Counted from the stretch's first letter, positions 41,999 to 52,436 are shown. The stretch is 64,000 nt of DNA from Litchfieldella rifensis (GCF_042646605.1 NZ_JBHRUG010000005.1:1-64000); one strand, 5' to 3'. Program-made: numbers and translations. Notes: a model not told the origin generated them from the letters alone.

Positions 41999-43051
41999 AT
42001 GAAGTTGTTCTATAGCGAATTTCAGGATGCCCATGCCCCGGCTACCTTCCTGCTGCGTGGGACGCCGGTACCGTCTCCGGAGCGTCCGGAACGTGCCGAG
42101 CGTTTACGCGCCGCCATTCAAGGCCTGGGGTTGGAGTTGAGTGCGCCGGCGACGCTAGACACCCCCTTGTTGCGTGAGCGCCTGGCGCGGATCCATACGT
42201 CGCGCTACCTGACCTTCCTCGAAACCATTCACGCGCGCTGGCGCGAGCTACCGGGAGCCGCCGAACTGGTGGCGCCCAATGTGCATCCCTGTGGTGGTGG
42301 CCACCACTACCCGATACATCCAGTCGGGCAGGCCGGCTGGCACCTGCACGACATGGCCTGTCCGATCGGTGCCGACAGCTTCACCGGCATTCTGGCCAGT
42401 GCGGCGACGGCCCAGGCGGCCGCCCAGGCGGTGCTGAATGGCGAGAATGTGGCCTATGCCCTGTGTCGCCCACCGGGGCATCATGCCGGACCGGAGCGCG
42501 CCGGTGGCTTCTGCTTCCTGAACAATTCGGCGCTCGCCGCCACGGTGCTTCGCGAAGAACACGAACGGGTCGCCATCGTCGATGTGGATCTGCATCACGG
42601 CAATGGCACCCAGGACATCTTCTATGCCCGTGGTGACGTGTGGACCGGTTCGTTGCACGCCGACCCCGCGGAGTTCTACCCCTTCTTCTGGGGTGGGGCG
42701 GACGAGCGCGGCGTCGGCCAGGGGCTAGGTGCCAACGCCAATCTGCCTCTGCCGCTGGGCAGCGGGGGGGCGGAGTTCATGGCAGCGCTCGAAACTCTAC
42801 TGACGCGTCTCGCCGACTTCGATCCCAGTGCCGTGGTGGTGGCTCTGGGCCTGGATGCTCACAAGGACGATCCGCTGGCCGGCCTGCAACTCGAGACCGA
42901 GGATTTCAGCCGCGTCGGCGAGCGTCTGGGGCAACTATCGACACCCGTGGTGCTGGTACAGGAAGGGGGCTACCCTACCAACAGCCTTGGCCACAACCTG
43001 GCGGCGTTTCTCGAAGGGTTTCGTCGTACCTATCGAATGGAAGGCCATTGA
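41999..43051 (+). CDS. Histone deacetylase-fold amidohydrolase 1
   Basis: A 350-residue arginase/deacetylase-fold zinc enzyme like acetylpolyamine amidohydrolase. It has CRPPGHHAGPERAGGFCFLN with the tandem His pair, VAIVDVDLHHGNGTQDIFYA with zinc ligands Asp and His, ALGLDAHKDDPLA with the third zinc Asp, and VQEGGYPTNSLG with the catalytic Tyr. It opens MKLFYSEFQDAHAP and has no signal, so it is cytoplasmic. It likely removes an acetyl or other acyl group from an imported amino compound. The start at 41999 has GAGGAGC upstream. Confidence 0.88.
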   Translation: MKLFYSEFQDAHAPATFLLRGTPVPSPERPERAERLRAAIQGLGLELSAPATLDTPLLRERLARIHTSRYLTFLETIHARWRELPGAAELVAPNVHPCGGGHHYPIHPVGQAGWHLHDMACPIGADSFTGILASAATAQAAAQAVLNGENVAYALCRPPGHHAGPERAGGFCFLNNSALAATVLREEHERVAIVDVDLHHGNGTQDIFYARGDVWTGSLHADPAEFYPFFWGGADERGVGQGLGANANLPLPLGSGGAEFMAALETLLTRLADFDPSAVVVALGLDAHKDDPLAGLQLETEDFSRVGERLGQLSTPVVLVQEGGYPTNSLGHNLAAFLEGFRRTYRMEGH

Positions 43052-43070
43052 ACAAGAGCGGGAGAGAGCC

Positions 43071-44027
43071 ATGAGCATGCAGGGCGTCCACATGATCGGT
43101 GCCGAGCAAGTCGCCGCAGCCTTGTCGTGGGCAGCATTGGTAGACCGCCTGGGGCGAACTTTCCGCGATGGCGTGGAGGCGCCGCCACGTCATCACCATG
43201 CCATGCAGCGTCACGACGGCGAGGCCACCATGCTGCTGATGCCGGCCTGGGAAGCGCGTGGCTATATCGGTGTGAAGGTGGTCAACGTGTTCCCGCAGAA
43301 CGCCGAGCATGGGCTGCCGGCAATCGCTGGGGTCTACCTGCTCAGCGAGGGTGAGCATGGGCGACCGTTGGCCTGCCTGGAAGGCAGTGAGCTGACCCGG
43401 CGACGCACTGCGGCAGCCTCGGCCCTGGCGTCCCGGGAACTGGCCAGGGACGATGCCGACACACTGTTGATAGTCGGTACCGGCAAATTGGCACCGATGT
43501 TGATCGAGGCCCACGGCGCCGTGCGCCCGATCAAACGGGTGCGGATCTGGGGGCGCAATCCGGCCAAGGCTCAGGAGCTGGCGACCATCTATGCCGACCG
43601 TTTCGACTGCGCGTCAGTCGATGACTTGGAAGCCGCGACCCGGGAGGCCGATATCGTCAGTTGCGCCACCCTGTCCAGCGAGCCGCTGGTCCGTGGGGCC
43701 TGGCTCAAGCCCGGAGCACACCTGGACCTGGTCGGCGCGTTTCGCCCCAACATGCGCGAAAGCGATGCCGCCTGTTTCGAGCGCGGTGAGGTGTTCGTCG
43801 ACACCTATGCGGGAGCCAAGGGCGAGGCGGGTGACATTCTGCAGGCCATCGACGAGGGGCGCTTTGCGTTCGACAGGATTCAAGCCGAACTGGCGGAGCT
43901 GATGCGCGGCGACAAGCCGGGACGCAGCGGTCCGCAGGCAATCACCGTGTTCAAGTCGGTAGGGGCGTCGCTCGAGGACCTGGCCGCCGCCATCGAGGTC
44001 TGGGAGCAGCTCGAGGGCCGGCGATGA
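43071..44027 (+). CDS. Ornithine cyclodeaminase / mu-crystallin family protein
   Basis: A 318-residue NAD(P)-dependent protein: RHHHAMQRHDGEATMLLMPA, YIGVKVVNVFPQNAEHGLPA, LACLEGSELTRRRTAAASAL, the Rossmann motif LLIVGTGKLAPMLIEAHG, and LDLVGAFRPNMRESD. Members include ornithine cyclodeaminase, alanine dehydrogenase and ketimine (pyrroline/piperideine-2-carboxylate) reductases. In an operon with deacetylases, an amino acid oxidase and an aminotransferase, a ketimine reductase role is plausible. It overlaps the next gene by 4 bases. Confidence 0.85.
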   Translation: MSMQGVHMIGAEQVAAALSWAALVDRLGRTFRDGVEAPPRHHHAMQRHDGEATMLLMPAWEARGYIGVKVVNVFPQNAEHGLPAIAGVYLLSEGEHGRPLACLEGSELTRRRTAAASALASRELARDDADTLLIVGTGKLAPMLIEAHGAVRPIKRVRIWGRNPAKAQELATIYADRFDCASVDDLEAATREADIVSCATLSSEPLVRGAWLKPGAHLDLVGAFRPNMRESDAACFERGEVFVDTYAGAKGEAGDILQAIDEGRFAFDRIQAELAELMRGDKPGRSGPQAITVFKSVGASLEDLAAAIEVWEQLEGRR

Positions 44028-45154
44028 GCGTACGGGCGGGAAAAACCACCGGGTTTTTCTGGCATGAACGCTGCTTCTGGCATGATCCGGGCGCCATTGG
44101 TGTATTCGCGGCGCCAAACGAATTCCTGCAGCCGCAGCCGGCGTCGGAGAGCCCGGAAAGCAAGCGGCGCTTGAAGAACCTGCTCGAGGTCTCGGGGCTG
44201 ATCGATGAGCTCGAGGTGCGCAAGGCTGCTCCAGCCAGCCGTCAGGCGCTGGAGCGCTTTCACACGTCTGACTATCTCGATGCCCTCGAAGCCGGCAGCC
44301 GCCAAGGCGTCGGCGATGGCGGCGACTGTGCCCCCTACACGGCGGGTAGCCTGACAGCGGCTCGCCAGTCGGCGGGGCTGGCCATCGCCGCCGTCGACGC
44401 CGTGGCCAGGGGAGAGCTGACCAACGCCTATGCCCTATGCCGCCCGCCCGGTCATCATGCCGAGGCCGACCGTGGGCGCGGGTTCTGCCTGCTGGGCAAT
44501 ATTCCGGTGGCGGTAATGCAGGCCCGCACGTCGGGGCTGGTCCAGCGCGTGGCGATCCTCGATTGGGACGTGCACCACGGCAACGGTCAGCAGGCCGCTT
44601 TCTACGACGATCGCGACGTATTGACGATATCGATCCACCAGGCGGGCAACTATCCGTTGGATACCGGTACCTTCAACGAGCGCGGGGCGGGTGCCGGTCG
44701 GGGGGCCAACCTCAACCTGCCGTTACCGCCCGGCAGTGGGATTGGGGCCTACCGATATGCCATGCTTCAACTAATATTACCGGTCATTGAGGCCTTCGCC
44801 CCGGAACTGATCGTGGTGGCCTGTGGTTTCGATGCCGGCGCCAAGGATCCCTTGGGCAAGATGTTGCTCAACAGTGCCGCGTTCGCTGAGATGACCGCAC
44901 AACTCAAGGACCTGGCGGAGCGCTGCTGCCAGGGGCGGCTGGTCATGGTCCACGAAGGGGGATATTCCGAAGGCTACGTACCCTTGTGCGGTCATGCGGT
45001 GATTCAAGTGCTGGCCGACAGCGACATCGAGGTGCCCGATCCGCAGAACGACGAGATCGCCGCCTGGGGCTACCAAGAACTGCAACCGCATCAGCGGGCG
45101 TTGATCGATGGGTGGGTAAGGGGGTCAGGAGTCATGCCATGCATGTCGCAGTGA
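44024..45154 (+). CDS. Histone deacetylase-fold amidohydrolase 2
   Basis: A 376-residue second deacetylase of a different subgroup from the one at 41999. It opens GFFWHERCFWHDPGAIGVFA and carries CRPPGHHAEADRGRGFCLLG, VAILDWDVHHGNGQQAAFYD, VACGFDAGAKDPLG and VMVHEGGYSEGYVP, so zinc ligands, His pair and Tyr are all intact. The N-terminal W-H pattern resembles class II deacetylase-like amidohydrolases. Two non-identical deacetylases in one operon suggest a substrate with two acyl groups, or two related substrates. Confidence 0.88.
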   Translation: MSVRAGKTTGFFWHERCFWHDPGAIGVFAAPNEFLQPQPASESPESKRRLKNLLEVSGLIDELEVRKAAPASRQALERFHTSDYLDALEAGSRQGVGDGGDCAPYTAGSLTAARQSAGLAIAAVDAVARGELTNAYALCRPPGHHAEADRGRGFCLLGNIPVAVMQARTSGLVQRVAILDWDVHHGNGQQAAFYDDRDVLTISIHQAGNYPLDTGTFNERGAGAGRGANLNLPLPPGSGIGAYRYAMLQLILPVIEAFAPELIVVACGFDAGAKDPLGKMLLNSAAFAEMTAQLKDLAERCCQGRLVMVHEGGYSEGYVPLCGHAVIQVLADSDIEVPDPQNDEIAAWGYQELQPHQRALIDGWVRGSGVMPCMSQ

Positions 45155-46419
45155 TTGGTGCGGGTGTAGTGGGCGTCACCACGGCCTACGCCTTGTGCGA
45201 ACGCGGTCATGAAGTCACCGTCATCGAGCGCCTGGACGCGGCTGGTATGGAAACCAGCCGAGCCAATGCCGGTCAGCGTAGCTATGGTTATGTCTATCCT
45301 TGGGCATCTCCGGCGATGATCAAGAAGGCGCTTCCCTGGCTGTTGCAGCAGGATGCACCGCTGAAGATGCGCTTGCCGCCGACTCCCGAGACGTTGCGTT
45401 TTCTGGTCGCCACCTGGCGCTTTGCCCAGACGCCGGGACTCTTCGATATCAACAAGCGCGCCATGTTGCAGTTGGGTGCTTACAGTCGCCAGTGTTTCCA
45501 GGCCCTGGAGGAAGAGTTGTCGCTGGACTTCGATAGTGGTCATCACGGCCTGATGGAACTGGCCAGCGATGCGAAGAGTGCCAAGGTGCTGCAGGTCAAC
45601 GCCGGGTTGCTTAACGAACTGGGGATCGAGTACGAGGCGCTGGATGCCGAGGCGACCCTGGAGCGTGAACCGGCGCTTGCCGAGCATGGTCCTCTCGTTG
45701 GATCGTTGTGGTTACCCGGCGATGGCACGGGCGACTGCTATCGCTTTACCCAGGCCCTGGCCAGGATCTGCGAGGAACGCGGCATTCATTTTCAGTATGG
45801 TGCCCAAGTCGTCGATTCCATGCGCGACAAGGGGCATATCCGCGCACTGCGACTCAAGCCCAGTTCCGATGACCTGGAGGTGCCGGAGCGCATCGATGCC
45901 GATGCCTTCGTGCTGTGTGCCGGAACGCAGTCGCGACGCCTGGGCGAGCTGTTCGGCGCCAGGTTGCCGATCTACCCGGTCAAGGGCTATTCGTTGACGG
46001 CACCGCTGCTCGATGCCGAACGGGCGCCGCGCTCCACGGTCATCGACGATCGCTACAAGGTGGTGGCGACGCGCCTGGGATCGCGCCTGCGAGCCACCGG
46101 CTTCGTCGAGTTGGCGGATATGGACCGACGCATTCCCGGCAGCCGTCTGGCGACGATTCGGCGCGCCATTGAATCCCGTTTTCCTGGTGCGGCGGATTTC
46201 GAGGCCGCCGAGTCGTGGACCGGTTTTCGCCCCATGACCCCGGATGGCCCGCCAGTGATCGGCGAAGGCAAGCGCAACAACCTGTTTTTCAATACCGGTC
46301 ACGGCACCTTCGGCTGGACGCTGTCCGCCGCCAGCGCGCAACTGATCGCGCAGGTGATCGATGGTGAAACACCGGCCATGTCGCTGGAACCCTTCCGCCC
46401 CGGCCGCTTCAGACGTTGA
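45139..46419 (+). CDS. D-amino acid dehydrogenase-like FAD oxidoreductase
   Basis: A 426-residue DadA-type flavoprotein: AVIGAGVVGVTTAYALCERG, ETSRANAGQRSYGYVYPWAS, YPVKGYSLTAPLLDAERAPR, and the C-terminal GFRPMTPDGPPVIGEG with NTGHGTFGWTLS. It oxidises a D-amino acid or secondary amine to an imino/oxo acid and feeds electrons to the respiratory chain. Housekeeping DadA pairs with racemase dadX, which is absent here, so this is a pathway-specific copy. It overlaps the end of the preceding gene by 16 bp. GTCAGGAG precedes the ATG at 45139. Confidence 0.85.
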   Translation: MHVAVIGAGVVGVTTAYALCERGHEVTVIERLDAAGMETSRANAGQRSYGYVYPWASPAMIKKALPWLLQQDAPLKMRLPPTPETLRFLVATWRFAQTPGLFDINKRAMLQLGAYSRQCFQALEEELSLDFDSGHHGLMELASDAKSAKVLQVNAGLLNELGIEYEALDAEATLEREPALAEHGPLVGSLWLPGDGTGDCYRFTQALARICEERGIHFQYGAQVVDSMRDKGHIRALRLKPSSDDLEVPERIDADAFVLCAGTQSRRLGELFGARLPIYPVKGYSLTAPLLDAERAPRSTVIDDRYKVVATRLGSRLRATGFVELADMDRRIPGSRLATIRRAIESRFPGAADFEAAESWTGFRPMTPDGPPVIGEGKRNNLFFNTGHGTFGWTLSAASAQLIAQVIDGETPAMSLEPFRPGRFRR

Positions 46420-46446
46420 AGACATCAAGCAAGGAGCCCTCTCTGG

Positions 46447-47400
46447 ATGACACCGATCTGCGAACGCGATGGCTGGATCTGGCACAACGGTGACTGGCTA
46501 CCCTGGCGTGAGGCCAAGACCCATCTGCTGACTCACACCCTGCACTATGGTATGGGGTGTTTCGAGGGCGTGCGGGCCTACGATGGCCCGTGTGGCGCAC
46601 ACCTGTTCCGCGTCGCCGAACATACACGACGGCTGCGTGATAGCGCCCATGCCCTGGATATGCCGCTCGCTTGGACGGCGGAGCAGTTGATCGATGCCCA
46701 GCGCGAATGCCTGTCCCGCAATGGCCTGACCAATGCCTACCTGAAGCCGACGGTCTATTTCGGTGCCGAAGGGATGGGACTGCGTGCCCAGGGCCTGACC
46801 ACCAACGTGATGATCGCCGCCTGGGACCTGGGGGGCTATATCTCCTCCGAGGCCGCATCGATTGGCCTGCGAGCACTGACCTCTTCCTGGGCGCGCCACC
46901 ACGTCAACATCAGCCTGTGCCGCGCCAAGACCAACGGTCACTATGTCAATTCGATGTTGGCTTTGAATACCGCGATCAAGGCCGGTTTCGACGAGGCATT
47001 GATGCTCGATCCGGAGGGGTATGTCGCCGAAGCCTCGGCAGCTAATGTCTTCCTGGTGCGTGACGGAGTGATGCACACCCCCGAGATCACCTCCTGCCTG
47101 CAGGGCATCACCCGCGACAGTGTGATCCGTCTGGCTCGCGATGCATTGGGGATCGAGGTGCAGGAACGCCGCATCACCCGCGATGAATTGTATACCGCCG
47201 ACGAGGCCTTCCTTACCGGTACCGCCGCCGAGATTCTGCCGTTGCGCGAACTCGACGGACGTCGCATCGGAGCACCCAGCCGCGAGATCGCGAAAGACTC
47301 ATTGACCGCCCGGCTGCAGCGACTGTATCGCCGGGTGACGAGCGGAGAGCTGGGCGACGATCTCGGTGCCTATCGCGACTGGCTGACCCCAGCGCCTTGA
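46447..47400 (+). CDS. Branched-chain aminotransferase-type (class IV) PLP enzyme
   Basis: A 317-residue fold-type IV aminotransferase: ICERDGWIWHNGDWLPWREA, HTLHYGMGCFEGVRAYDG, ISLCRAKTNGHYVNSMLALN with the PLP-binding Lys, and DPEGYVAEASAANVFLVRDG, GITRDSVIRLA. It resembles IlvE, but its place as last gene of the TRAP/deacetylase operon suggests a catabolic transaminase for the deacylated product. D-amino-acid-specific members of this fold exist and could pair with the oxidase upstream. Confidence 0.85.
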   Translation: MTPICERDGWIWHNGDWLPWREAKTHLLTHTLHYGMGCFEGVRAYDGPCGAHLFRVAEHTRRLRDSAHALDMPLAWTAEQLIDAQRECLSRNGLTNAYLKPTVYFGAEGMGLRAQGLTTNVMIAAWDLGGYISSEAASIGLRALTSSWARHHVNISLCRAKTNGHYVNSMLALNTAIKAGFDEALMLDPEGYVAEASAANVFLVRDGVMHTPEITSCLQGITRDSVIRLARDALGIEVQERRITRDELYTADEAFLTGTAAEILPLRELDGRRIGAPSREIAKDSLTARLQRLYRRVTSGELGDDLGAYRDWLTPAP

Positions 47401-47409
47401 AAAGAAAGC

Positions 47410-47434
47410 GCCACGAGACTTGGCCTCGTGGCGG
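47410..47434. terminator. Hairpin after the TRAP/deacetylase operon
   Basis: CGCCACGAG (47410-47418) pairs with CTCGTGGCG (47426-47434) with a 7-base loop. It starts 10 bp after the aminotransferase stop. No T-run follows, so it is a probable but non-canonical terminator. The rest of the 422-bp gap to trmJ holds the REP-like element at 47741 and no gene I can support. Confidence 0.55.
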
Positions 47435-47740
47435 TATCCTCAAGCCTCCCTGGGCATCCTTCCCGATGCCTTGGCCTTCCTGGCCACTCCCTGAGGCACT
47501 CCTTGTGCCGTCGCTTCCGTAGCGCGATTAACGACAGTGTCCCTTGTCTCTAACGGGCCAGCCAGCTTCTCTTGCTGTCCGGCTATGGCCCTTTATAGGG
47601 GGCAGGGATGACAGTTGGGTGACACCTGGATGAAAACGCGATGACCTTTTTCCTCCACGACAACATTCCATTGATCGTGTTCGGCTGGCTGGCTGGCGGC
47701 GATGACGCTGTAGACGAGGCATTGGCTGTGCAAGAACATC

Positions 47741-47800
47741 GCGACTGAAGTCGCTCCTACCAGAACCTGGGCACCTTTCCGGAGAAGCGACTTCAGGCCG
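47741..47800. repeat. REP-like inverted repeat
   Basis: GCGACTGAAGTCGCTCCTAC (47741-47760) contains the palindrome GCGACT/AGTCGC. About 25 bp further the same core comes in opposite orientation (AAGCGACTTCAGGCCGGCC). This is the tail-to-tail layout of REP pairs in intergenic DNA of pseudomonads and relatives. The GCTCCTAC end is shared with the repeats at 5228 and 5303. Confidence 0.65.
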
Positions 47801-47822
47801 GCCCATGTTACTAGAGCGAGAT

Positions 47823-48560
47823 TCAGTCATCTCTCGTATCCTTCGGCTCCAGGGCGCTGAGCAGGCCCCGCAGCAGCGACAGCTCCTTGCGACTGGGCTG
47901 GGCGCGGGCGAACAAGGCCTGCAGTTGCTCTTCGGTGCGGGCATGGGGCTGGGTGAGAAAGCCGCTTGCCTGCATGACCCGTTGCAGGTGTGCATGGAAG
48001 TGGTCGAGTTGCTCGCGGGTCGGGGGTCTGTCGTGTGGGGGGCGTTGAGGGACAAACCCACTCTCGGGGCGGTGGCGCCAGGCACGGAAGACTTCGTAGG
48101 CGAGAACCTGCACCGCCTGCGACAGGTTGAGGACACCATACTCGGGGTTGGCGGGGATGCTGACCTGCTGGCTGCAATGACGAAGCTCGTCGTTGGTCAG
48201 GCCGAAGCGCTCGCGGCCGAAGACCAACGCGACCGGGTCCGTCTCGGCGTTGGCCACCAACTCGCGCGCCATGGCGTCGGGCTCGTCATGGAAGGGCAGG
48301 GAAAGGCTGCGCAGTCGGGCACTGGCGCCCACCACCTGCACGCAATCGTTCACCGCCGCGGCGAGCGAGTCGACGACCCGGGCGCGCTGGACCAGGTCCT
48401 CGGCGCCGGCGGCAAGGCGTGTCGCTTCGTCGTCGGGAAAGCAACGGGGGTTGACCAGCACCAGGTCCGTCAGGCCCATGGTCTTCATGGCACGCGCGGC
48501 TTGGCCGATATTGCCGGGGTGGAAGGTCTGGACGAGAACGATACGGATATTCGAGAGCAT
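47823..48560 (-). CDS. trmJ: tRNA (cytidine/uridine-32-2'-O)-methyltransferase TrmJ
   Basis: A 245-residue SPOUT methyltransferase that methylates the ribose of tRNA position 32. It has NIRIVLVQTFHPGNIGQAAR, AMKTMGLTDLVLVNPR, LVFGRERFGLTNDELRHCSQ (knot motif 2), IPANPEYGVLNLSQAVQVLA (knot motif 3) and a C-terminal helical extension (LFARAQPSRKELSLLRGLLS) typical of TrmJ rather than TrmL. It stands alone on the minus strand; its upstream gap holds a heptamer array and the groEL terminator. Confidence 0.92.
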   Translation of the reverse strand: MLSNIRIVLVQTFHPGNIGQAARAMKTMGLTDLVLVNPRCFPDDEATRLAAGAEDLVQRARVVDSLAAAVNDCVQVVGASARLRSLSLPFHDEPDAMARELVANAETDPVALVFGRERFGLTNDELRHCSQQVSIPANPEYGVLNLSQAVQVLAYEVFRAWRHRPESGFVPQRPPHDRPPTREQLDHFHAHLQRVMQASGFLTQPHARTEEQLQALFARAQPSRKELSLLRGLLSALEPKDTRDD

Positions 48561-48610
48561 CGGAATTCTTGCGCAATTGGGCAGAAGGCGAGGGGAAGGT
48601 AGTGTACGTG

Positions 48611-48690
48611 AGCTACGAGCTACGAGCTACGAGCTACGAGCTACGAGCTACGAGCTACGAGCTACGAGCTACGAGCTCGAGGCTCGTGAC
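48611..48690. repeat. Heptamer tandem array between trmJ and groEL
   Basis: Nine copies of the 7-mer AGCTACG run from 48611 to 48673, followed by variant units (AGCTCGA, GGCTCGT) to about 48687. The unit differs by one base from the GGCTACG array at 9973, with the same copy number and the same variant units beside it. It lies in the 222-bp gap upstream of trmJ. Confidence 0.9.
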
Positions 48691-48710
48691 CCGGAGCACG
48701 CAGCCGAACG

Positions 48711-48742
48711 AAAAAAAACCCCGCCGGCTTTCACCGGCGAGG
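48711..48742 (-). terminator. groESL terminator
   Basis: On the minus strand CCTCGCCGG and CCGGCGGGG form a stem around a short AAAG-type loop, followed by eight T (plus-strand A-run 48711-48718). It lies about 40 bp after the groEL stop and is a classical intrinsic terminator. Confidence 0.9.
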
Positions 48743-48782
48743 TTTCGTTTCAGGCATCACCTGATGGCTAGCGGGGCGTGGC

Positions 48783-50423
<1,641 letters not shown>

Positions 50424-50484
50424 TTTTCGATCTTCCTTCGGTTAGTTCGTGAAACTTGAGCAGTCAATGCAGAAGTAGGCGGGC

Positions 50485-50778
50485 TCAGCCTTCCACCACG
50501 GCGAGAATGTCGGATTCGTTCATGATCAGGACTTCTTCGCCGTCGATCTTCTGCTTTTCGACGCCGAAGCCTTCCTTGAAGATCACGGTATCGCCAACCT
50601 TGACGTCCAGGGGACGCACTTCGCCGTTTTCAAGAATCCGGCCGTTACCGACGGCAAGCACCTCGCCGCGTGTCGGCTTTTCCTGGGCATTGCCCGGGAG
50701 CACGATGCCGCCTGATGTTTTCTGCTCTTCCTCAACGCGACGGACGACGACGCGATCGTGCAAGGGACGGATGTTCAT
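50485..50778 (-). CDS. groES: Co-chaperonin GroES
   Basis: A 97-residue Cpn10 lid protein: NIRPLHDRVVVRRVEEEQKT, the mobile loop SGGIVLPGNAQEKPTRG, EVLAVGNG, and VGDTVIFKEGFGVEKQKIDG. It is the first gene of the groESL operon, with AGGAGA upstream of its start. Confidence 0.98.
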   Translation of the reverse strand: MNIRPLHDRVVVRRVEEEQKTSGGIVLPGNAQEKPTRGEVLAVGNGRILENGEVRPLDVKVGDTVIFKEGFGVEKQKIDGEEVLIMNESDILAVVEG

Positions 50779-50934
50779 TGCTCACGTTCTCCTAATGGTT
50801 TGCTGTGTCATGACTGGTTGCCATGACGGGTCCATACCAGATCCGGAAGTGTGTCCTCCGGATCGAAGGCGGATGCCTTCCTTGTCGATGGCCACAGACT
50901 CGCGCCTGTTGGCCGAAGTGTGTCACTAGCCCCA

Positions 50935-50963
50935 TCAGTGGGGGCTGCTCAAGTCCTTTCAAG
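50935..50963 (-). promoter_or_regulatory. Sigma-32 heat-shock promoter of groESL
   Basis: On the minus strand CTTGAAA (50957-50963) is followed after 12 bases by CCCCACTGAT (50935-50944), close to the sigma-32 consensus CTTGAAA / CCCCATNT. It is about 157 bp upstream of groES, with a long leader between. Confidence 0.8.
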
Positions 50964-50993
50964 GCCTACCGATAAAAAAAATTGCACCTGGCG

Positions 50994-51512
50994 TCATCGC
51001 TGGCGAGGCTCGTCCTTGGAGATGAAGTCCCCTTCGAGTGGTTGGCCATTGTCGTCTTCCCGGCGTGTATCCTGACGGGCCCGAGAAGTAGGATCACGAG
51101 GATCTTGCTGGTCGTTGCGCGGGTCCTGCGTGCGCTGACCATGGCGGTAGCGAAAGCCCTGGATGCGGACGTTGGCGCTTATCAGCAACTTGCCCAGCAG
51201 GCGGCGGGCATTGGGGATCAGGCACATGAAGCCCAGGGCGTCGGACAAGAAGCCCGGAGCCATCAGCAGTGCACCACCGAAGATCAAGGCGGCCCCGGTC
51301 AGCAACTCCCCGGAAGGCAGTTCGCCCTGTGCGAAGCGTTGCTGGGCGCGTTGCAGGGTAGCTACACCCTCGCGGCGAACCAGATGCAAACCGATGAAGC
51401 CGGTGGCCAGGACTAGTAGCAGCGTGGTCAACAAGCCGATCTGGCTGCCGACCATGAACAGGACGGTGAAGTCGAGCAGGGCAAAGAGCGTGAACAGCAA
51501 CAGGAAGGGCAT
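50994..51512 (-). CDS. fxsA: FxsA family membrane protein
   Basis: A 172-residue protein with three to four hydrophobic segments: LLLFTLFALLDFTVLFMVGS, GLLTTLLLVLATGFIGLHLV, LTGAALIFGGALLMAPGFLS. A long charged C-terminal tail (RNDQQDPRDPTSRARQDTRR) follows. The GxxxLRxG-like signature is present as HLVRREG. E. coli FxsA relieves phage T7 exclusion by F plasmid. Its place just upstream of groES is conserved in gammaproteobacteria. Confidence 0.9.
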   Translation of the reverse strand: MPFLLLFTLFALLDFTVLFMVGSQIGLLTTLLLVLATGFIGLHLVRREGVATLQRAQQRFAQGELPSGELLTGAALIFGGALLMAPGFLSDALGFMCLIPNARRLLGKLLISANVRIQGFRYRHGQRTQDPRNDQQDPRDPTSRARQDTRREDDNGQPLEGDFISKDEPRQR

Positions 51513-51674
51513 GATGACTCCGCTGACTAGAACTCATGGATAGATGGTGGTGAGTGGCACAATTTCAACCTGTGCTGCCTAGGTCGTGTTGGGAGAGGGC
51601 ACGCGTCGTGCTATATTTGTCATGTTGCGGTGCAACAATGCCTCTGACTATGGAACGATACCCGAGGAGTCAAT

Positions 51675-52436
51675 ATGCAGATGGACAAGGCGGTAATCGC
51701 CATTACCGGGGGGGCGCGCGGGCTGGGGTTATCCATGGCGCGTCTGCTGGGGCAGAAGGGGGCGCGTCTAGCGTTGCTGGATCGGGAGCAGGAAATACTG
51801 GAGGCCACCGTCGATTCCCTGAGGAGTGAAGGAATCGAGGCGATGGCCTTCGTTACCGATGTTGCCGATGAGTCCTCGGTCACGCAGGTCTTCGCCGACA
51901 TTGCCCGAGAACTGGGCCCTCTCAATGGCTTGATCAACAATGCTGGGATTACCCGCGATGGCCTGCTGGTCAAAGCCCAGGAAGGTACGGTCGAGAAGAC
52001 CATGTCGTTGTCGCAGTGGCAGCAGGTCATCGATGTCAACCTGACCGGCGTGTTCCTGTGCGGTCGGGAAGCCGCCAGTCAAATGGTGGAAGCGGGGCGG
52101 GGTGGGGTAATCGTCAACATCTCCAGTATCTCGCGGGCCGGGAACATGGGGCAGAGCAACTATGCTGCCGCCAAGGCCGGTGTTGCGGCCTTGACCGTTA
52201 CCTGGGCCAAGGAACTGGCGCGTCACGGCGTGCGTGTGGGGGCGGTGGCGCCGGGCTTTATCGAAACCGAGATGACGTCTGCCATGCGTCCCGAAGTACT
52301 CGAGAAGATCACGCGGGGCATTCCCCTGGGGACGCTGGGAAAGCCGAACGATATCGCCGAGAGTGTGGCCTTCATCCTCGATAACGACTATTTCACCGGT
52401 CGGGTGATCGAGTGTGACGGCGGGTTGCGTATCTGA
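51675..52436 (+). CDS. fabG: FabG-like SDR (3-oxoacyl-ACP reductase family)
   Basis: A 253-residue SDR: ITGGARGLGLSMARLLGQKG, NNAGITRDGLLVKAQEG, ISSISRAGNMGQSNYAAAKA with the Ser-Tyr-Lys set, and VAPGFIETEMTSAMRPE. Close to FabG, but the housekeeping fabG lies in the fabD-acpP cluster and this copy is alone, so it could be a paralogue of other specificity, such as acetoacetyl-CoA reduction. It has GAGGAG before 51675; MDKAV at 51681 is an alternative start. Confidence 0.82.
   Translation: MQMDKAVIAITGGARGLGLSMARLLGQKGARLALLDREQEILEATVDSLRSEGIEAMAFVTDVADESSVTQVFADIARELGPLNGLINNAGITRDGLLVKAQEGTVEKTMSLSQWQQVIDVNLTGVFLCGREAASQMVEAGRGGVIVNISSISRAGNMGQSNYAAAKAGVAALTVTWAKELARHGVRVGAVAPGFIETEMTSAMRPEVLEKITRGIPLGTLGKPNDIAESVAFILDNDYFTGRVIECDGGLRI

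Noticed and set aside
47641..47748. 35-codon frame starting MTFFLHDNIPLIVFGW
   Set aside because: No ribosome binding site, ends inside the REP-like repeat, and resembles nothing known.
47528..48139. 203-codon minus-strand open frame in the gap before trmJ
   Set aside because: Overlaps the end of trmJ in another frame, reads as low-complexity Arg/Ser/Pro, and crosses the REP element.
48611..48690. Possible CRISPR array
   Set aside because: Units are contiguous 7-mers without spacers and there are no cas genes.
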